From assembly GCF_035938995.1 (NCBI RefSeq), contig NZ_DASZGI010000316.1, positions 1 to 26,488 of the forward strand: DNA of 26,488 nt, in the 5' to 3' direction. The translations under genes and the position numbers were made by a program. The notes beneath the pieces were generated by a model. The model had not been told where the DNA came from and did not search any database. It saw only the letters and a list, made by a program, of their open reading frames with translations. Position 1 is the first letter of the stretch. Each line of letters opens with the position of its first letter. The DNA comes from DASZGI01 sp035938995. Its GTDB lineage: Bacteria; Actinomycetota; Actinomycetes; Streptomycetales; Catenulisporaceae. Shown here one piece after another: positions 15,812 to 22,830 of this stretch.

Positions 15812-16032
15812 CGAAACATCAAGGCGCCATCGAAGTCGAAGGACATGTCGTCGAGTGCCTGCGCAGCGCTATGTTCACCGTGCAGCTCGACAACGGCCAT
15901 CGGGTGCTCGCGCACATCAGCGGGAAGATCCGCAAGAACTACATCAAGATTCTGCCGGAAGACCGGGTACTGGTGGAGCTCACACCGTACGACCTGACCC
16001 GCGGCCGAATTGTCTTCCGCTACAGGAACTAG
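15808..16032 (+). CDS. infA: Translation initiation factor IF-1 (paralogue)
   Basis: The 74-aa OB-fold protein matches IF-1 along its full length. The conserved blocks are AIEVEGHVVECLRSAMFTVQ, LDNGHRVLAHISGKIRKNYI, KILPEDRVLVELTPYDLTRG and RIVFRY. IF-1 binds the A site of the 30S subunit and helps IF-2 and IF-3 select the initiator tRNA. The usual infA gene sits in the ribosomal-protein cluster with rpmJ, rpsM and rpsK. None of these is here, and the gene is coupled to a GNAT, so I take it as a second copy. Differences from the usual actinobacterial sequence include MTKHQG at the start and IRKNYIK in place of MRMHYIR, adding charge near the RNA-binding face. It could replace or compete with the housekeeping factor under stress. 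Confidence 0.95.
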   Translation: MTKHQGAIEVEGHVVECLRSAMFTVQLDNGHRVLAHISGKIRKNYIKILPEDRVLVELTPYDLTRGRIVFRYRN

Positions 16033-16060
16033 CGGCGGTCAGACCAACCGCGACCGATAA

Positions 16061-16105
16061 CCCTGGGCTTGGCCACAGTGTTCGTACACTGTGGCCAAGC
16101 CCAGG
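16061..16105 (+). terminator. Perfect 20-bp inverted repeat downstream of IF-1
   Basis: The left arm (16062-16081) and right arm (16086-16105) are exact reverse complements around a TCGT tetraloop, starting 30 nt after the IF-1 stop. No T-run follows. In high-GC actinobacteria such U-less hairpins often act as terminators, and position supports that role. The length and perfection of the arms are unusual for a simple terminator, so a mobile repeat or protein-binding site is possible. Confidence 0.6.
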
Positions 16106-16322
16106 TGTCTGCCCATGTCGCGGTCAGATCGTCCGCGAGATCTGCTTGCGGACCAGGTCGAACTTCTGTGCCAAGGCACTGCGGCGGATGCAGCGGCCAC
16201 GACGCCGCTCAACGCCTGCGGATACCCAACAAGCTGGCCGCGCGCCGTGGAACACCACGCGCTGATCCGTTCCCTCGATGCGCGAGCACACGCCCTCAGG
16301 GGCAGGTGCACCCACGCGAATC
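16106..16322. other. Intergenic stretch before SnoaL-2
   Basis: Several short frames cross this part without a ribosome-binding site or recognisable domain. I see nothing functional until operator copy C. Confidence 0.45.
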
Positions 16323-16353
16323 ACTTGACTGTTCAAGTGTGTCGGGTTAGGGT
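16323..16353 (+). promoter_or_regulatory. SnoaL-2 promoter with operator copy C
   Basis: The palindrome ACTTGA-CTGT-TCAAGT (16323-16338) contains the -35 box TTGACT (16326-16331). The -10 box TAGGGT (16348-16353) follows after 16 nt, within the same TCGGGTTAGGGTTC block as at SnoaL-1. Both arms are identical to copy B while the four central bases differ, as expected for selection on a protein-binding site. The untranslated leader would be about 115 nt. Confidence 0.65.
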
Positions 16354-16476
16354 TCGTTTGCCAGGACAGTGACACGCCCAGGCCACCCGCACCCGGGTGA
16401 GCTGGGCAGTCGGTCGGGCCAGAGCGTCGGCCGCGGCCCCGCCAACGGGCCGCACAGCAGCAAAGGGGATGGTGTC

Positions 16477-16941
16477 ATGACACCCAACGAACAGATCGTG
16501 CGCGCGGCGTACCGGGCGGCCGAAGGCAACGTCCTGGACCTTGCGGGCTGGCGCAACTCCTTCACCGCGGACGGAGTGTTCAACAACAAGTCCACCGGCG
16601 ATAGCTACACCGGCGAACGGCTCGACGACGTCGTGACCTTCATGGCGGGCGTGTTCCCGGACGTGCACCGCGAACTGCTGCAGATCAACGACCTGGGCGA
16701 CAACGTGGTCGCGGTCGAGCTGCTGATCCAGGGCACGTTCCTGGGCCCGTTCCCGACGCCCGCCGGCCCGCTCGCGCCGAACGGGGCCAAGACCAGCGTC
16801 CCGACCGCCGATTTCTTCTACCTGCGCGACGGCAAGATCCAGACGTTCAACTGCTATCCCTCCCTGAACATCAGACTGGCCCAGATGGGCGTGCACCCCG
16901 ACTTCGCCTCCGCCATGAAGGCCTCGGCCAACGCCGACTGA
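16477..16941 (+). CDS. SnoaL/NTF2-like protein, copy 2
   Basis: This 154-aa paralogue of the protein at 12292 aligns over its whole length. It shares long identical blocks, including AEGNVLDL, DGVFN, PDVHRELL, VAVELLIQGTFLGP, the TADFFYLRDGKIQTFNCY strand pair, and PDFASAMKAS at the end. Differences cluster in residues 36-60 (STGDSYTGERLDDVVTFMAG) and in the extreme C-terminus, so substrate preference may differ. The ATG at 16477 follows AAAGGGGATGG. The gene is followed by a strong hairpin terminator and is probably monocistronic. The family's reaction is not fixed, so I assign no substrate. Sharing a promoter and operator with copy 1 implies that one regulator controls both. Confidence 0.9.
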   Translation: MTPNEQIVRAAYRAAEGNVLDLAGWRNSFTADGVFNNKSTGDSYTGERLDDVVTFMAGVFPDVHRELLQINDLGDNVVAVELLIQGTFLGPFPTPAGPLAPNGAKTSVPTADFFYLRDGKIQTFNCYPSLNIRLAQMGVHPDFASAMKASANAD

Positions 16942-16967
16942 CGACCCGGGTCGCCCTACTCATCGGG

Positions 16968-16999
16968 GGCGTCGACGAGATCCGTCTCTCGTCGACGCC
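16968..16999. terminator. Terminator between SnoaL-2 and the convergent small membrane gene
   Basis: GGCGTCGACGAGA (16968-16980) is perfectly complementary to TCTCGTCGACGCC (16987-16999) with a 6-nt loop. GCCCTTTCATT follows. It lies 27 nt after the SnoaL-2 stop and before the 3' end of the minus-strand gene, so it may work in both directions. Confidence 0.7.
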
Positions 17000-17033
17000 G
17001 CCCTTTCATTGCCCCTGCGGACAACGGCTGTGG

Positions 17034-17210
17034 TTACCAGCGGCGGTACCAGCGCGAGCGGCGGCCACCGGCCAGTTCTCCGCCCGCGAAGCCGAAGCCG
17101 ACGAGCCAGGCGACAAAGACGACCGCGGCGATGATCCACAGGATGTGCGCGGCGAATCCGAGGCCGCCGAGCAGCAGGGCCAGCAGGAGCACGAGCAAGA
17201 TGACACCCAC
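17034..17210 (-). CDS. Small hydrophobic membrane protein (58 aa)
   Basis: The protein starts VGVILLVLLLALLLGGLGFA and has two closely spaced transmembrane segments (about 1-20 and 24-42). It ends in a Gly/Arg tail, GGRRSRWYRRW. This matches a widespread, stress-linked class of tiny actinobacterial membrane proteins often called only hydrophobic protein; no activity is known. I chose the GTG at 17210 because GGAG lies six bases upstream. The frame is open for 29 codons further, but that part is Arg-rich and has no start site. It converges on SnoaL-2 with the shared hairpin between them. Confidence 0.8.
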   Translation of the reverse strand: MGVILLVLLLALLLGGLGFAAHILWIIAAVVFVAWLVGFGFAGGELAGGRRSRWYRRW

Positions 17211-17437
17211 GTGCAACTCCTTTCGTTTCCCTCTCGGCCCGCAGGCGACGCGCTCGCGGGCAATCGCATCCCGGGTTGCCCGACGTGGCGAATCCAAACA
17301 GTCGTTCGGCTGTGGCAGCGCCTCGCGCCTGCTTGAGTGCCGAGGTCAGCGGCGTCGACCGCCGTGTGGAGTTGCTCGATGTCTCGGCGGCCGGGCCCGG
17401 GACCGCAACCTGCCTCCGCCCGCAGCCCTGGCCCGGG

Positions 17438-18106
17438 TCATTTCGCAAGTCCGGAGACCAGGTTGATCGACGTCGCGATGATCACGGCGCCCAGCGGAAA
17501 GGAGATCCAGGCGTGCCGCAGTGCCGTGCGGCGGATCTGCTTGGACTGGATGTCGGTGTCGGAGACCTGGAACGTCATGCCGATGGTGAAGGCCAGGTAG
17601 GCGAAGTCGCTGTACTGCGGGGGGTCGGCCTCGTTGAAGTCGATCCCGCCGCCTTGGCCGGAGTAGTAGAGCCGCGCGTATTTCAAGGAGAACACGGTGT
17701 GCACGAGAGTCCAGGACACGAAGACCGAGGCCAGGGCGAGAGCGGCCTGGAGATACTTCGCGTTCCCGTTCGCGTGTCCGGCCCCGAACAGCACGACCCC
17801 GACCGCGATCAGGCTGGCGATCGCCGCCCCGAGCAGCACCAGATCGGCCAGGTCGCGGCTGGGGTTCTCCCGGTTGGCGTGGCTCGCTGTCGCCGGTGCG
17901 TCGAGCTTCCAGACGGTGGACCATACCCAGGCGCAGAATACGAGCGCCAGCACGTCCCAACCGATCAACACCGCCGCCCGACCCGCCCCCAGCAGAGCTG
18001 CGGCGATGCCCGCGACGATCGCCGCGCTGGTGGACACGAGCAGCTTCATGCGGGCGGAGGCGGTCGGGCGCCGCACAGGTGGACGGTTCTCGGGTTCAGG
18101 ATGCAT
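17438..18106 (-). CDS. DUF1345 family integral membrane protein
   Basis: The 222-aa protein has about five hydrophobic segments. The family signature is near the C-terminus: SDFAYLAFTIGMTFQVSDTD, preceded by HTVFSLKYARLYYSG. DUF1345 proteins are inner-membrane proteins of unknown function. The ATG at 18106 has only a weak site; an in-frame ATG at 18049 (MKLLVSTSAAIVAG) begins directly before the first membrane helix and is a plausible alternative. The 227-nt gap to the next minus-strand gene suggests a separate transcript. Confidence 0.88.
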   Translation of the reverse strand: MHPEPENRPPVRRPTASARMKLLVSTSAAIVAGIAAALLGAGRAAVLIGWDVLALVFCAWVWSTVWKLDAPATASHANRENPSRDLADLVLLGAAIASLIAVGVVLFGAGHANGNAKYLQAALALASVFVSWTLVHTVFSLKYARLYYSGQGGGIDFNEADPPQYSDFAYLAFTIGMTFQVSDTDIQSKQIRRTALRHAWISFPLGAVIIATSINLVSGLAK

Positions 18107-18457
18107 GACCCCAGGTTGGCACTGCGTCGCGGCCGGCCGCTGGATTCGGGTCCCGACACCACCACCGAACGGCTCGGCTCCAGGTAATGTCGCCCTGTCG
18201 CCAGGGTGGGCACTGGTGCATACTGACCCTTACGCATCTCTTTCACGCAGCCTGACTGAGTTCCCGACCAGGTCCAGACCCCGCGCCGGACTCGAGACCC
18301 GCCTCGCTGCCCGTCCCCCTGGCAAGGTGGACTCGATGGCGACGCTGTCCGACGAGCGCATGCGGCTGTTTCCCACGACAGAGCTGCCCACCCGCACTCC
18401 GATGCAACGCACCGCGAACTCGTCTGCGACCCGTGCGTGCAGGGCGGGGGGCCGGTG
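18107..18457. other. Intergenic stretch between divergent genes
   Basis: This must contain the divergent promoters of the DUF1345 gene and the 181-aa gene. I could not pick a convincing -35/-10 pair. A short CCCTG-TCGC-CAGGG hairpin lies at 18193-18206. Frames crossing it lack ribosome-binding sites. Confidence 0.4.
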
Positions 18458-19003
18458 ATGGTCCTCGGCTGGTGGTTCGCCCGCCGGGCGCAAAGCACGA
18501 ATACCCCGCCGGTGACGACCGATCAGAGCGTGCGGGACGCGGAGGAGATCGTACGGCGCGCCTGGGGACTGGAACTGCTGCGGCAGCGAGACCACCTGCA
18601 GTTCGCCCTACGCGCCGCAGAGCACGATTGCGACATCGCTCACGCGATTCTGGCCGCGGCGCAGCGCAACGGTGACGCGCATGGAATCGCCGCTGCCCAC
18701 GAGACCCTGGAACAAGCGCTGGAAGCCGCGCGCAGGAGCGCGGTGGCCTGCGAGCGGATCCGCCAGGCGCTACGCGCGGAACTGGAGCTGTTGGCCAATG
18801 CCGGCAACACGCGGATGGCCACTGCCGCAGTGCGTCGGCTGGAACACGACGGGTCGATGCTGACGACTGAGCCACCGCCCGCCCGGGGCGTGCTGACCCG
18901 CGGGGTCCGCCGCGTCCTGGTGGTGCTGCCCTCAGAGCGGGGAGTGTCCCGCTGGCTGCGGCGCCTGGTCATGCGCCGCGCCACAGCGCTGGGGCAGTCG
19001 TGA
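18458..19003 (+). CDS. Unknown helical protein (181 aa)
   Basis: The protein starts MVLGWWFARRAQS and is then almost entirely helical, Ala/Arg/Glu-rich, with coiled-coil-like heptads over about residues 24-125 (for example AAHETLEQALEAARRSAVAC). A basic C-terminal region follows (SRWLRRLVMRRATALGQS). The Trp/Arg N-terminus could touch the membrane. I recognise no family. The ATG at 18458 has a G-rich stretch (GGGCGGGGGG) about 8-15 nt upstream; seven more in-frame codons precede it. Its TGA overlaps the GTG of the next small frame (GTGA), placing it in one transcript with the lipid kinase downstream. Confidence 0.7.
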   Translation: MVLGWWFARRAQSTNTPPVTTDQSVRDAEEIVRRAWGLELLRQRDHLQFALRAAEHDCDIAHAILAAAQRNGDAHGIAAAHETLEQALEAARRSAVACERIRQALRAELELLANAGNTRMATAAVRRLEHDGSMLTTEPPPARGVLTRGVRRVLVVLPSERGVSRWLRRLVMRRATALGQS

Positions 19004-19221
19004 GCGCCGCCGGTACACGCCGCCGTGCGTTGAACCAGCGCACGTATCGCGTTGCCCGCGTTCCTCACACGGCTTTTTCGAGCGCGCTTTCTTCGAGCGC
19101 GCCTTCTTCGAACATCGTCAGGTCGGCACTGGCTGCACTGCGGCGCTCGCACCGTTTCGGGGCCCGCCGTGCGGGGAGCGCCGGGGTCGGGGGCCCGGTC
19201 TGCGCGGACGCAGCCGGGTGA
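19000..19221 (+). CDS. Possible 73-aa linking ORF
   Basis: This Ser/Arg/Ala-rich frame begins with a GTG overlapping the upstream stop and ends with a TGA overlapping the GTG of the lipid kinase, both as GTGA. The double overlap favours a translated cistron. Against it, third codon positions are less GC-rich than in neighbours, the product has no recognisable domain, and a TTCGAGCGCGC-type short repeat runs through its middle (about 19077-19115). It may be only a translated bridge that delivers ribosomes to the kinase gene. Confidence 0.4.
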   Translation: MSAAGTRRRALNQRTYRVARVPHTAFSSALSSSAPSSNIVRSALAALRRSHRFGARRAGSAGVGGPVCADAAG

Positions 19222-20114
19222 CCAGCGTCGCCGTGGTGGCCCACGGGACTAAGACTGCTGCCAGCGGTTCCGATGGACTGCGCGCTGCGGTGTGCGACGC
19301 CGCGCGTGCGGCCGGATGGCCGCCGCCGACCTGGTTGGCTACGAGCGAACTGGATCCGGGGCGCGTACTGGCGCAGCAGGCAGTCAAGGACGGCGCGGAA
19401 CTGGTCGTCGCCTGTGGGGGCGACGGCACGGTCAGTTCGTGCGCCGAGGGGCTAGCCGGAAGCGGGGTGCCGATGGCCGTCCTTGCGGTAGGGACCGGGA
19501 ACCTGATCGCCGCCAACCTCGGCATTCCCACCGACCTGCGCTCCGCGCTCGAGGCGATGACTCGCGGCACGGACCGGCCGATCGACGTCGGACGCTACGG
19601 GGGCGGGCTGGTGGTCGGGATGGCCGGCATCGGGCTGGACGCCGCGATGGTCGCCGACGCCCCGGCGTGGCTCAAGAGGCACCTGGGCTGGTCGGCCTAC
19701 GCCGTCTCTATCCTGCGGCATCTGGGCGACCGGGGCATCGGCGTCACGCTGGAACTCGACGGTGTCCGGCACGCGCGCCGCCGGGTACGCACCCTGGTGA
19801 TCGGCAACTTCGGCACGCTGCGCGGCGGTATCAAGCTGCTGCCGGATGCGCGTGTCGACGACGGCCTCCTCGACGTCGTGCTGCTCGCGCCGCGCGGCTT
19901 CCTCGGCTGGCTGCCGGTCGCCGCGCGCCTGGCGGCTCGCAGAGGCGAGTCCACCGGCGCGGTCGAGCGGTTCCAGGCCCGCCACATCGTGGTGCGCACC
20001 CGGCGCCCGGTGCACCGGGAGGTGGACGGCGAGATGCTGCGGCGCTCCCGGGTCCTGGACGTCACGGTCGATCCGGGGGCACTGCTGGTGCGTGTGCCGC
20101 GACCCGGCGGATGA
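19218..20114 (+). CDS. Diacylglycerol kinase-type lipid kinase
   Basis: The 298-aa protein has the DAGK catalytic fold. The nucleotide-binding GGDGT is at residues 67-71 and the glycine-rich VGTGN at 91-95. The C-terminal beta domain contains GNFGTLRGGIKLLPDARVDD and ends with a REVDGEML segment. The family phosphorylates diacylglycerol or related lipids (sphingosine, ceramide, undecaprenol-like) with ATP at the inner face of the membrane; the substrate is not determined by sequence. The GTG start at 19218 fits the family N-terminus (VAVVAHGTK) and overlaps the preceding frame by 4 nt. The gene converges with DUF1206, with only 16 nt between them. Confidence 0.92.
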   Translation: MTSVAVVAHGTKTAASGSDGLRAAVCDAARAAGWPPPTWLATSELDPGRVLAQQAVKDGAELVVACGGDGTVSSCAEGLAGSGVPMAVLAVGTGNLIAANLGIPTDLRSALEAMTRGTDRPIDVGRYGGGLVVGMAGIGLDAAMVADAPAWLKRHLGWSAYAVSILRHLGDRGIGVTLELDGVRHARRRVRTLVIGNFGTLRGGIKLLPDARVDDGLLDVVLLAPRGFLGWLPVAARLAARRGESTGAVERFQARHIVVRTRRPVHREVDGEMLRRSRVLDVTVDPGALLVRVPRPGG

Positions 20115-20130
20115 CGGCGGGCCGCTGAGC

Positions 20131-20985
20131 TTAGATCTTTCGGTGCCAGCGGGCCTCGGCCAGCGAGTACACCCCGAACAGGGCCAACCCGATCGCGACG
20201 ACGACCAGCAGCACAGGGCCGACCGGGGTGTGTGCGAAGGAGCGCAGGGTCGCGTCGATTCCCTTGGCCTTGCTCGCGTCGTAGGTCGCCGCGGCATCGA
20301 CCATGAACGCGCCGACCCCGGCGTACACCAGTCCGCGCGCGATGTTCCCGACGGTGCCGAGCGCTTCGACTCCCTCGCGGGTCCGGCGGCTCGCCTGGCC
20401 CAGTTGCAGGTCTTTGAGGAAGCTCTTGGTCACCCCGATCCTGATCACCGCCAGGCCGATCACTCCGATCACGATTCCGACCAGGAGGATCAGGATCCGT
20501 CCGTAGCTGTGCGCCATGGCGGTGGTGGTGAAGTCCCGGGTCTGCTGATTGGTCGAGTGGGGCGCGGGCAGGCCGAGCACGTAGCGCAGCGTTCCGATGA
20601 AGAACACGGTGTATATCACGCCGCGTACGGCGGCCAGCGCTTCCTGCCCGCCGCGGTGCCCCCGGCGGCGCACCCCGTAGTACGCCTGGGCGAACCGCCA
20701 CAGGGCCATGGCGGCGAATCCGATCACCAACAGCCAGAGGATCAGCTTGCCGAACGGCTCCGCGGCGACGGCCTGCAGTGCGCCGGTGCGGTCGGCCTCG
20801 GGCGCGGGCTTGCCCAGAGCGATGGCCAGGGCCAACGCCCCGATCAGGATGTAGACGACCCCGCGGGCGATGAACCCGGCCTTCGCGAGCGGTTCGAAGT
20901 TTCGGGCGCGCACGGCGCGGCGCGGGCGGCCCACCCGGCGTGTGCGTGTGGACCGGGCACTGCGTGTCGAACTGGGAGCAGCCAT
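20131..20985 (-). CDS. DUF1206 family membrane protein
   Basis: The 284-aa protein has three repeats of a two-helix unit. Each begins with a motif like AKAGFIARGVVYILIGALA (about residue 35), AVRGVIYTVFFIGTLRYVLG (about 118) and GNIARGLVYAGVGAFMVDAA (about 213). Three such repeats are the full DUF1206 layout. The first 30 residues are basic and unstructured. Function is unknown. The ATG at 20985 has AGAGGTGAG just upstream; a 28-codon upstream extension of the frame has no site. The 3' ends of this gene and the lipid kinase almost touch, so antisense overlap of the transcripts is likely. Confidence 0.92.
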   Translation of the reverse strand: MAAPSSTRSARSTRTRRVGRPRRAVRARNFEPLAKAGFIARGVVYILIGALALAIALGKPAPEADRTGALQAVAAEPFGKLILWLLVIGFAAMALWRFAQAYYGVRRRGHRGGQEALAAVRGVIYTVFFIGTLRYVLGLPAPHSTNQQTRDFTTTAMAHSYGRILILLVGIVIGVIGLAVIRIGVTKSFLKDLQLGQASRRTREGVEALGTVGNIARGLVYAGVGAFMVDAAATYDASKAKGIDATLRSFAHTPVGPVLLVVVAIGLALFGVYSLAEARWHRKI

Positions 20986-21098
20986 CAGCTCACCTCTTCC
21001 GGGGCTACGGCTTACCTGAATGGGAGTATCGAAACGGTGCCGCGGACTTCTGGTGCTGGGTGTCCGCACACATCCGCACCCGGTTGGACATCAGGGCA

Positions 21099-21650
21099 CT
21101 ACCTGGCCAGGACCACGCCCATGAAGGAGCGGTACTGACGCAGCGCGAGCCGCAGCTGTTCGGTGTCCGGCTGCCCGTCCTGCCACGCGGCGGCCAGCTC
21201 GCTCCGGCGCTCCTGGAAGGATGCCAGGAGGGTGTTGGCGATCTGCAGGACCAGGGCGTCGGCGTCCTGGACGGATGCGCGGGGGTCTTCGACGAAGGAG
21301 ACCTGGATCTCGGTCCAGCGGTTCAGCAGGTCGCTCTCGGCTTCGGGGCTCAGCAGGGGATCTCCGCCCGCGTGTATGCCGACGGGGACTGCGACGGGCT
21401 CCTGCGCGCTTTCGGGCTCTGTGAGGCCGTCCTCCGCGTTTTCGGGCTCTGCGAGGCTGTCGTGTTCGGCTTCCGCTGCCGGGACCTCAGCTTCGGGCTG
21501 ACCGGGCTCCGGGCCGGTCAGCTCGTCCCGCGTCTCCTGCGCCTCCGGCGTCTCCGGCGGGTCTTGCGGTGCCTCGGACACAGGCTCCTTGTAGCCGGTC
21601 CAGTTGTTTTCGGGCTCTGCGGCGGGGGTGTATTCGGTTTCCGTGGTCAT
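21099..21650 (-). CDS. 183-aa protein with acidic repeat linker and conserved C-terminal domain
   Basis: The N-terminal 100 residues are acidic and Pro/Glu-rich, with repeated AEPEN/TEPES units. The C-terminal 80 residues form a helical domain (LLNRWTEIQVSFVEDPRASV, then QYRSFMGVVLA at the end). The same domain, with WEHLQGVFLDDPALALSSAE, occurs in the upstream gene, so the two are paralogues with different N-terminal parts. This domain is familiar to me from Streptomyces hypothetical proteins; no function is known. The ATG has an ideal GGAGGT site six bases upstream. It lies 76 nt after its paralogue and probably shares its transcript. Confidence 0.85.
   Translation of the reverse strand: MTTETEYTPAAEPENNWTGYKEPVSEAPQDPPETPEAQETRDELTGPEPGQPEAEVPAAEAEHDSLAEPENAEDGLTEPESAQEPVAVPVGIHAGGDPLLSPEAESDLLNRWTEIQVSFVEDPRASVQDADALVLQIANTLLASFQERRSELAAAWQDGQPDTEQLRLALRQYRSFMGVVLAR
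21410..21469. repeat. 30-bp tandem repeat coding for acidic linker
   Basis: TTTCGGGCTCTG-GAGGC units start near 21410 and 21440, with a related TTTTCGGGCTCTGC near 21607. They encode the AEPEN/TEPES repeats of the 183-aa protein. The copies are close enough for slippage to change linker length. Confidence 0.6.
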
Positions 21651-21726
21651 GGTGTGACCTCCAGATCGTGGATCTCGTGCCGGGTGGTGGTGAAACGGGT
21701 GGTGATGGAATCGGCGTGCCTGCTCG

Positions 21727-22278
21727 TCACCGGGCCGCAAGTGCGCCCGGCACCGCCAGCAGGTGGTTGAACAGCGTGTAGTAGGCGAGCAGGGCCTGGC
21801 GTATCTCCTCGGTCGGGACGGGCGCGGACGTGCCCCGGGTGTGCTCGCTGATCCGCTGCGCCCGGCGATAGTCCGCCAGTGCGTCCGCGTGCTCGACGGA
21901 GAGCAGGGCGAGTTGCTCGCGCGGGTCGCCGCCGGGATAGCCCCTGGCGTCGAGCAGCTTGGCGACCAACTGCTCGGCACTGCTCAAGGCGAGGGCCGGG
22001 TCGTCGAGGAACACGCCCTGCAGGTGCTCCCACGCGGTGGTGTAGTAATCCTGGTCGGCTGCGCTGACCGGGTGCAGGCTCAACTGGTCATGCTGGCGCT
22101 TGCGGCGCAGCAGCTCCCGGTCGACTTCCTGTTTGCTGTCGAGCTCCTGCGCCACCGTCTCGTATTCGGGGCCGAAGGACTTGCGCAGGTTCTCCTTCCG
22201 GTGGCGATCCCAACCGACGGCTGCCGCGCCCAGGAGCAGGACGGCGGCGACGATCGCGATGATGATGCCGATGAGCAT
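21727..22278 (-). CDS. 183-aa membrane-anchored paralogue
   Basis: One N-terminal transmembrane helix (LIGIIIAIVAAVLLLGAAAV) is followed by a basic stop-transfer (DRHRKENLRK), a charged helical region with many Glu and Arg, and the same helical domain as the downstream gene. The C-terminus ends in YYTLFNHLLAVPGALAA. Topology would put the domain in the cytoplasm. The start has GGAGGTCATC directly upstream of the ATG. With its soluble acidic-linker partner it may form a membrane/soluble pair sharing one domain type. Function is unknown. Confidence 0.87.
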   Translation of the reverse strand: MLIGIIIAIVAAVLLLGAAAVGWDRHRKENLRKSFGPEYETVAQELDSKQEVDRELLRRKRQHDQLSLHPVSAADQDYYTTAWEHLQGVFLDDPALALSSAEQLVAKLLDARGYPGGDPREQLALLSVEHADALADYRRAQRISEHTRGTSAPVPTEEIRQALLAYYTLFNHLLAVPGALAAR

Positions 22279-22662
22279 GATGACCTCCAGGAGGTGGTGA
22301 TGTTCCGCAGGCCCGTGAAGGTGATTGCAGCGGGACGAAAGGTGTGGCTAGCTCCGGATAACCCAACACCCGAAGACCATGCGCGGCAGTGGCCGACACT
22401 GGCGTCGCACGCGGCCAGTGCCGGTCACCGCCGCCGAGGGCCTCGCCCGCTGCCGAAGCGGTGACGCCGTCTACGGCGCAGAGGAATGGAGGGACAGCAG
22501 ATCCGCGGCACGGTTCGTCGAACGAGAACGATCACACCGTCCGGGTACGCGGCGTATCGCGCCGAGACGGCACGGAGGTCGGCAGCCGGGAAACGCCCGA
22601 TGCCGCCGGAGTGTGGCGTCGCCATGGAAATCCGCCTTGCATGAAAGGCAGGCAGCGAGGCG
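22279..22662. other. Intergenic stretch upstream of the 183-aa gene pair
   Basis: Several frames cross it (for example a 99-codon plus-strand frame from 22389) but all are Arg/Ser/Gly-rich without a start site. It must hold the promoter of the 183-aa pair, which I could not locate. Confidence 0.4.
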
Positions 22663-22692
22663 GGTCTCGAGACCGGCGTGAGGTCTAGACCT
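22663..22692. promoter_or_regulatory. Two adjacent 12-bp palindromes
   Basis: GGTCTCGAGACC (22663-22674) and AGGTCTAGACCT (22681-22692) are both perfect and share the half-sites GGTCT/AGACC. Their centres are 18 bp apart. They lie in the gap downstream of the kinase and about 385 bp upstream of the 183-aa gene pair. They may be a tandem binding site; no cognate regulator is evident. Confidence 0.3.
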
Positions 22693-22830
22693 GATCGGGA
22701 ACTCGGTCGGGCTGCGTGGATGAGCGTTCTACCGCGAGTATGTATCAGTCTCACAGCCAGCGATAGGGGAGGGCCGTCTCGGCGCCGTGTTCCATGCGCC
22801 GCTGCCCTTCGCCGCACGGCAGGATGTTGA

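Noticed and set aside
21410..21620. Short repeats considered as CRISPR-like
   Set aside because: They lie within a coding frame, encode an acidic linker, and lack regular unique spacers.
22389..22688. 99-codon plus-strand frame
   Set aside because: It is Arg/Ser/Gly-rich, with no start site and no domain.
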